From assembly GCA_029974595.1 (NCBI GenBank), contig JARKRC010000069.1, positions 118,603 through 182,602 of the forward strand: a DNA stretch of 64,000 bases, in the 5' to 3' direction. The notes under the pieces are model-generated. The model had not been told where the DNA came from and searched no databases. It worked only from the letters and a program-made list of their open reading frames with translations. Source of the DNA: Ereboglobus sp. (lineage in GTDB: Bacteria > Verrucomicrobiota > Verrucomicrobiia > Opitutales > Opitutaceae). Of this stretch, positions 60,123-64,000 are shown in pieces. The position numbers and the translations under genes were made by a program. Every line of letters begins with the position of its first letter. The first letter of the stretch is position 1.

Positions 60123-61103
60123 TTACTTGCGAATGTAGGCGAGCAGCTCGGCGGGCGTCGTGGTGGCGGTGCCGATTTTTCCAACGACGACGCCGGCGGC
60201 GGCGTTGGCGAATTGCGCGGCGTTTTCGAGCGACGATCCCGCGGCGAGCGCGAGGGTGAGCGCGGCGAGCGAGGTGTCGCCGGCGCCGGAGACATCGAAA
60301 ACTTCACGCGCGGCGGTGGGGATCGTCTTGCCCGCCTTGCCTTTGCTGGAGAGGAGCATGCCGTCCTCGCTCATGGTGATGACGAGGTTGCGGGTGTGGT
60401 AAAGTTTGTGGAGCCGCGCGCAGACTTCGGCTGCCGGGAATGGCTGGCCGGGCTCAGGCTCGATGCCGGCAAGCTGGAGCGCCTCCTTGCGGTTGGGGGT
60501 GATGAGGTCGAGGTCGCGGAAGGCGAGTTTGCGCTTGGGCTTCGGGTCGAGCGCGACGAGCCTGCCTTGGCGGCGCGCGAGCCTGGCGACGGTGGCGATG
60601 AGTTTGTCGGAGAGAATGCCCTTGGCGTAGTCGGAAAGAATCACGGCGTCGTGCGCGAGGATGGCGTCGCGGAAGAGCGGCATTATTTTCCCGTCGGGAA
60701 TCGCGTAGGCGGAGGGCGGATTCTCGCGGTCGAGGCGGCAAAGCTGCTGGTGCTGCACGAGGACGCGCGTCTTGAGGATCGTGGCTCCGCTGCCGGGGGT
60801 GCGGATGGCGGCGATGTCGCGACCGGCGAGGATTTCGATGAGTTTCCTGCCCGCTTCGTCGTCCGCAAAAAAGCCCGCGACGGTGCAGCGCGCGCCGAGC
60901 GATGCGATGTTGAGGGCGACGTTGGCCGCGCCGCCCGCGGTGTGCGTGTCGCGCGCGATGTCCACGACGGGCACGGGCGCCTCCGGCGAGATGCGCGTGG
61001 CGTCGCCCCAGATGTAGTGGTCGAGCATGACGTCGCCGATGACGAGTATGCGCAGGCGCGAGATTTTTTCGAGGAGCGTGGTGGCGGTGCTGGTCGCGAT
61101 CAT
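60123..61103 (-). CDS. hldE: D-glycero-beta-D-manno-heptose-7-phosphate kinase (HldE N-terminal type)
   Basis: The 326-residue PfkB-family kinase has GDVMLDHYIWGDATRISPEAPVPV at the N-terminus, the HldE/RfaE1 signature, then GGAANVALNIASLG and the catalytic DVSGAGDTSLAAL. It makes heptose-1,7-bisphosphate. The adenylyltransferase domain of bifunctional HldE is absent, so a separate RfaE2-type gene must exist elsewhere. It is the first gene of a minus-strand cluster with the lipoprotein and gmhB-like genes. Confidence 0.9.
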   Translation of the reverse strand: MIATSTATTLLEKISRLRILVIGDVMLDHYIWGDATRISPEAPVPVVDIARDTHTAGGAANVALNIASLGARCTVAGFFADDEAGRKLIEILAGRDIAAIRTPGSGATILKTRVLVQHQQLCRLDRENPPSAYAIPDGKIMPLFRDAILAHDAVILSDYAKGILSDKLIATVARLARRQGRLVALDPKPKRKLAFRDLDLITPNRKEALQLAGIEPEPGQPFPAAEVCARLHKLYHTRNLVITMSEDGMLLSSKGKAGKTIPTAAREVFDVSGAGDTSLAALTLALAAGSSLENAAQFANAAAGVVVGKIGTATTTPAELLAYIRK

Positions 61104-61146
61104 GTGTGGAGCTTGCGCGCCGTTGCGCGGAAGCGAAATCGAAGAT

Positions 61147-62286
61147 TTACTTGATTTCCCAATTATAGTGGAAGCTCGAAAGCATTTTCGGTTTTGCGTC
61201 AGTGACTTGCACGACGTCCTCGATGCGGCAGGCGCCTTGGCCGGGATAGTAGAGGCCGGGCTCGACGGTGACGACCGAGCCGGCCTTGAGAATGTAATCG
61301 GTGGCGTTCACGCGCGGCGCTTCGTGCACGGCGAGGCCGAGGCCGTGGCCGGTGCCGTGGAAGAAGCCGACAGAGCCTTTTTCGGTGCGCTCGGTCTTGA
61401 AACCGTGCCTGGCGAAGGTGTCGTTAACGGCATTGTGTACGACTTTTCCGCTGGTGCCGGCCTTGGTGAGTTTGAGCGCGGCGAGTTGCGCCTCCCGCAC
61501 GGTGGCGACGAGTTTTTTCTGGAAGTCGCTTGCGCGGCCCTTGAGGAAGGTGCGCGTCATGTCGCCGTGGTAGCCGGTGGCCTGCACGCGCGGGAAAACA
61601 TCGACAATGATGAGCTGGTTGGCGCGGAGCTGCCCCGTGCCGCGGTGGTGCGGATCACAAGCCTGGTCCCCGCCGGCGGCGATGGTGTCGATCGAGAGCG
61701 AGCCGGCTTCGAGGCACGCGATCTCGATGGCGGTCTTGAGACGCTCGGACGTGAGCGGCTTGCGCTGCCACATGAGCTTGCCGGAGGAGATTTTGCTTTC
61801 CTTCAAGACTTTCTCGGCGGCGGCGATGCCGATGGCGGCGCAGCGGTTGCCTTCCTTGATTTTGGCAGCCTCGGATGGCGATTTGATTTCGCGCTCCGGA
61901 AAAATGGGTCCCGCGGTGGGTTCGAGCTTGATGCCGTGGAGAATCGAAAGGCGCGCGTAGAGGCCGGCGGGAAAATCCTCGGGGATGAGGAAGGATTTCT
62001 GCCCGAACTCGGCGGCGATCACGGCGATGGTCTCCGCGGGCGAGAGGCGGCCGAACTTGCCGAAGCGCTCCATCGCCTTTTGCGCGTAAGTTTCGAGGGG
62101 GAGCACGACATCGAAGGCGGAGTCGCGTTTCACACGCGCGAATTCGAGGGCGTTGACGATGGCGTATTTTTTGCCCGCGATGGCGAAGGAGATAAACGGA
62201 TCGGGCACGCTGATGCGTCCAAAGTAAAGCTGGTCTGAATTATGCGCGGAATCCGCGTAGAGGAGTATTGAGGTGGGTGTGGCCAT
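61147..62286 (-). CDS. Xaa-Pro aminopeptidase (M24 family)
   Basis: The 379-residue enzyme has the pita-bread metallopeptidase fold with metal ligands in IIVDVFPRVQATGYHGDMTRTF (Asp, Asp), GTGHGLGLAVHEAPRV (His), and VTVEPGLYYPGQGACRIEDVV (Glu, Glu). It removes N-terminal residues preceding proline. The N-terminal 130 residues form the creatinase-like domain. The start at 62286 (MATPTSI) is close to the divergent DUF192 gene. Confidence 0.85.
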   Translation of the reverse strand: MATPTSILLYADSAHNSDQLYFGRISVPDPFISFAIAGKKYAIVNALEFARVKRDSAFDVVLPLETYAQKAMERFGKFGRLSPAETIAVIAAEFGQKSFLIPEDFPAGLYARLSILHGIKLEPTAGPIFPEREIKSPSEAAKIKEGNRCAAIGIAAAEKVLKESKISSGKLMWQRKPLTSERLKTAIEIACLEAGSLSIDTIAAGGDQACDPHHRGTGQLRANQLIIVDVFPRVQATGYHGDMTRTFLKGRASDFQKKLVATVREAQLAALKLTKAGTSGKVVHNAVNDTFARHGFKTERTEKGSVGFFHGTGHGLGLAVHEAPRVNATDYILKAGSVVTVEPGLYYPGQGACRIEDVVQVTDAKPKMLSSFHYNWEIK

Positions 62287-62341
62287 GTGGGTGTATTATT
62301 GGGAATTGAATTTAAAGTGGTACGCATTACCCACGAATATC

Positions 62342-62914
62342 GTGAAAAACGCAAATACGCTTTCTTCAATTGCAAAGATTATTATTGCGGCATCCGCGCT
62401 GCTCCTGGCAGCGGGCTGCGGCAACAGCGGGCCACAAGAGGCGCCGGGGGCGGTGAAACCGGCATCGGATTACTTTACAATCAAGGTCGGCGGGCAGGCC
62501 GTGCGGATGCAACTGGCCGTCGAGCAGCCCGGCAACATGCGCGAACTCAACCGCGGCCTGATGGGGCGTCGCGATCTGGCGGAAGACCAGGGCATGATCT
62601 TTGTGTACCGGCAGGCAAACCGCATGAGTTTTTACATGCGCAACACGCCTACTCCTTTGGACATAGGATTTTTTACAAAAGATGGCATACTGCGCGAGAT
62701 GCGGCAGATGTTTCCATTTGACGAGACGTCGGTATCGTCGGCGCGGAAAGACATCCAATACGCGCTCGAAATGAACCAGGGCTGGTTCGCGCGACACGAC
62801 GTGAAACCGGGGGCAAAGATTGATCTGGCGGCACTCGCCGATGCGTTGAAGGCGCGCGGTTTCAAGCCGGAGGACTACGGCCTCCACGACGCGAAAAACG
62901 CGAATGGCAGATAA
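62342..62914 (+). CDS. DUF192 lipoprotein
   Basis: The 190-residue protein begins with a signal peptide and lipobox (IIIAASALLLAAGCGN). The DUF192 core has MRELNRGLMGRRDLAEDQGM, IFVYRQANRMSFYMRNTPTPLDIGFF and the later QYALEMNQGWFARHDVKPG. This family is exported in many bacteria, is of unknown role and forms small beta barrels. A GTG at 62342 is chosen because it yields the signal peptide at the normal distance; longer starts at 62285 are possible. Confidence 0.82.
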   Translation: MKNANTLSSIAKIIIAASALLLAAGCGNSGPQEAPGAVKPASDYFTIKVGGQAVRMQLAVEQPGNMRELNRGLMGRRDLAEDQGMIFVYRQANRMSFYMRNTPTPLDIGFFTKDGILREMRQMFPFDETSVSSARKDIQYALEMNQGWFARHDVKPGAKIDLAALADALKARGFKPEDYGLHDAKNANGR

Positions 62915-63324
62915 AGCTGTGCTTTGCAAACCACCTCGCGACGCGGAGCCATTCGCCCCTCCCTATGAAAGACGGAAGACTCCTTCGTGCGGTCGCCATC
63001 CCGGCACAGGCCGCCCCGAGTGAGGCATCAAGTCACCGGACCGGGATGAAGCGGAAGAGCAAGCAGACAGCGTGACAAGCCGCGCGCAGGCGAGTTCTGC
63101 GAGCCGAGCACGGGCTGGCGCGCCGTGTTGTCCCGCAGGGTGTTTGAGCGACGTTGTCGCGTGCGACTGCGCGGGTTTGGCGGGAGTCGTTCGCGTTGCC
63201 AGCGGCATCATTGCAAAGAGAAAGGCCTGACCCGAGTGGCACTTAGATAAGGGCGGGGGTCGTTGAACGCGGAACAAGCATGTTTTTCTAATAATCCACA
63301 TAACTTATTGATTATTATGTTGTA
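62915..63324. other. Non-coding stretch before the IS4-type transposase gene
   Basis: Bases 62960-63230 are GC-rich with no recognised gene; a short ATG frame at 62965 has no support. Bases 63270-63324 are AT-rich with AATAATC and GATTATT in inverted orientation, which probably belong to the IS left end or promoter. Confidence 0.5.
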
Positions 63325-63861
63325 ATGAAAACAATGCTGTCTTCTCATAACAACATGGCAATCAAGCAGTTATATTTGAACGGCTTTTCGCACCACTTGT
63401 CTGGCAGCGCTCCGCGGCGCACTGCCTCGGCACTCAAGAACGCGGCCCGCGACTTGGGCGGGCTGGACAGGCTGGCGGGGCGCTTCTTCCCAAAAAAACT
63501 GCTCGCCGGCGACCCCAAAAACCGCAACCGGGACTTTCCACTGTCGGTGACTTTCTGGGCGTTTCTTGCACAGGTGCTCACACGCAACGCCTCGTGCCGC
63601 GCCGCGGTGTCCGGTGTGCAGGCTTGGTGCGCGGCGCTTGGCAAAAACGTCCCAGGCGAGGGCACCAGCGCTTATTGCCAGGCCAGGGCAAGGCTGGCCA
63701 TTGCGCGGCTGCGGACGCTTTTCGAGGCAATCGGCCTGTGGATCGAGCGCAGGCGCGGCAGCGAAGAGACGCTGCTGCACGGACGTGTCGTGCGGCTCAT
63801 TGACGGCACGGGCGTGAGCATGCCCGACACGCCGGCAAACCGTAGAGACGGACGACCCTAG
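63325..63861 (+). pseudogene. IS4-type transposase, interrupted
   Basis: The frame encodes the N-terminal part of an IS4-family DDE transposase with LSVTFWAFLAQVLTRNASCR, GTSAYCQARARL and VVRLIDGTGVSMPDTPANR. D-G-T (first catalytic Asp) is near the end. The frame then runs into foreign sequence at about 63843 and stops at 63859, where an IS110-type gene follows. The rest of the transposase is not in the window, and the product would lack the other two catalytic residues. ATG at 63355 is an alternative start. Confidence 0.8.
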
Positions 63862-64000
63862 GTAACATGAGCAGCAGAGTCGTAATCCGCGTTTAAGCGG
63901 AGCAGGCTCGGACTGTCATGTATTACACAGGAATCGACTATCACAAACGTTACTCTGTGGCGTGCACGCTCGACGCGCAAGGCCGCAAGATACGCGAGGC
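63843..64000 (+). mobile_element. IS110-family insertion sequence, left end (right end outside window)
   Basis: Sequence unrelated to the IS4 gene begins near 63843. After 75 non-coding bases, a transposase gene starts at 63918. The junction position was estimated from where the IS4 protein sequence stops making sense, so it may be off by a few bases. Confidence 0.65.
63918..64000 (+). CDS. IS110-family transposase, N-terminus only
   Basis: The frame begins MYYTGIDYHKRYSVACTL and runs off the right edge (27 codons visible). Y-x-G-I-D-x-H-K is the N-terminal DEDD-domain signature of IS110-family transposases, with the first catalytic Asp. The non-coding stretch upstream is only about 75 bases, which is short for a guide RNA at the left end; the guide RNA may be at the right end, as in the IS1111 subgroup. 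That is inference. Confidence 0.75.
   Translation, partial: MYYTGIDYHKRYSVACTLDAQGRKIRE

Overview
The window looks like a chromosome segment from a high-GC, Gram-negative bacterium of the Verrucomicrobia, most likely near Opitutaceae. This is inferred from gene content, not from a marker tree. It encodes an LPS-type outer membrane (ADP-heptose genes hldD, gmhB-like and the HldE kinase; LptE; AsmA; an autotransporter), many lipoproteins, and dispersed palindromes. The right two thirds (19.5-64 kb) is GC-rich housekeeping DNA. The left third is AT-richer and packed with defence-type and mobile genes.

Region 1 (1-19.56 kb) is a genomic island ending at a tRNA-Glu gene (19,479-19,555, minus strand). 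Next to the tRNA lie a tyrosine recombinase, an excisionase-like HTH gene and two small regulatory or plasmid-like genes. Leftwards are a nucleotidyltransferase-HEPN pair (MNT-HEPN), a GHKL ATPase fused to a PD-(D/E)xK-like nuclease, an unknown basic protein, a complete group II intron with its reverse transcriptase, a 35-codon gene with its own promoter and terminator, an AbiEi/AbiEii pair, and two large uncharacterised genes. At the left edge is a tight operon: phosphoribosyltransferase-like protein (cut by the window edge), ORC/CDC6-like ATPase, an unknown two-lobed protein and a PfkB-family kinase. A hairpin-plus-tail repeat recurs at module boundaries in this island, and the group II intron sits inside one copy. 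The left end of the island is outside the window.

Region 2 (19.6-33 kb) holds a membrane protein, an ECF sigma factor with a translationally coupled membrane protein, an Arg/Gly-rich low-complexity protein, a MurA-type enolpyruvyl transferase, PyrE, a metallo-beta-lactamase-fold protein, tRNA-Pro, an autotransporter, an ABC exporter pair (LolD/MacB type) and CoaX. Region 3 (33-36.4 kb) is an accessory patch: a LuxR-type regulator, then a lipoprotein, an EVE-like protein and three small membrane proteins, with repeat-rich spacers on both sides. Region 4 (36.4-47.1 kb) holds BirA, NadC, a TIGR03067-like protein, a small zincin, a Spy/LTXXQ-like protein, MiaB, HldD, a GH105-type glycoside hydrolase, LptE and SerS. 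Region 5 (47.5-62.9 kb) holds small secreted proteins, a truncated ATPase-type regulator beside a GxxExxY element with inverted-repeat ends, lipoproteins, a 5'-nucleotidase, AsmA, a lytic transglycosylase, TyrS, a GmhB-like phosphatase, the HldE kinase, an Xaa-Pro aminopeptidase and a DUF192 lipoprotein. The right edge holds an IS4-type transposase gene interrupted by an IS110-family element.

The best candidates for a poorly described system are the left-edge four-gene operon (the phosphoribosyltransferase/ATPase pairing has been seen in conflict systems; the third gene and the kinase are the less understood parts) and the hairpin repeat family that marks module ends in the island.
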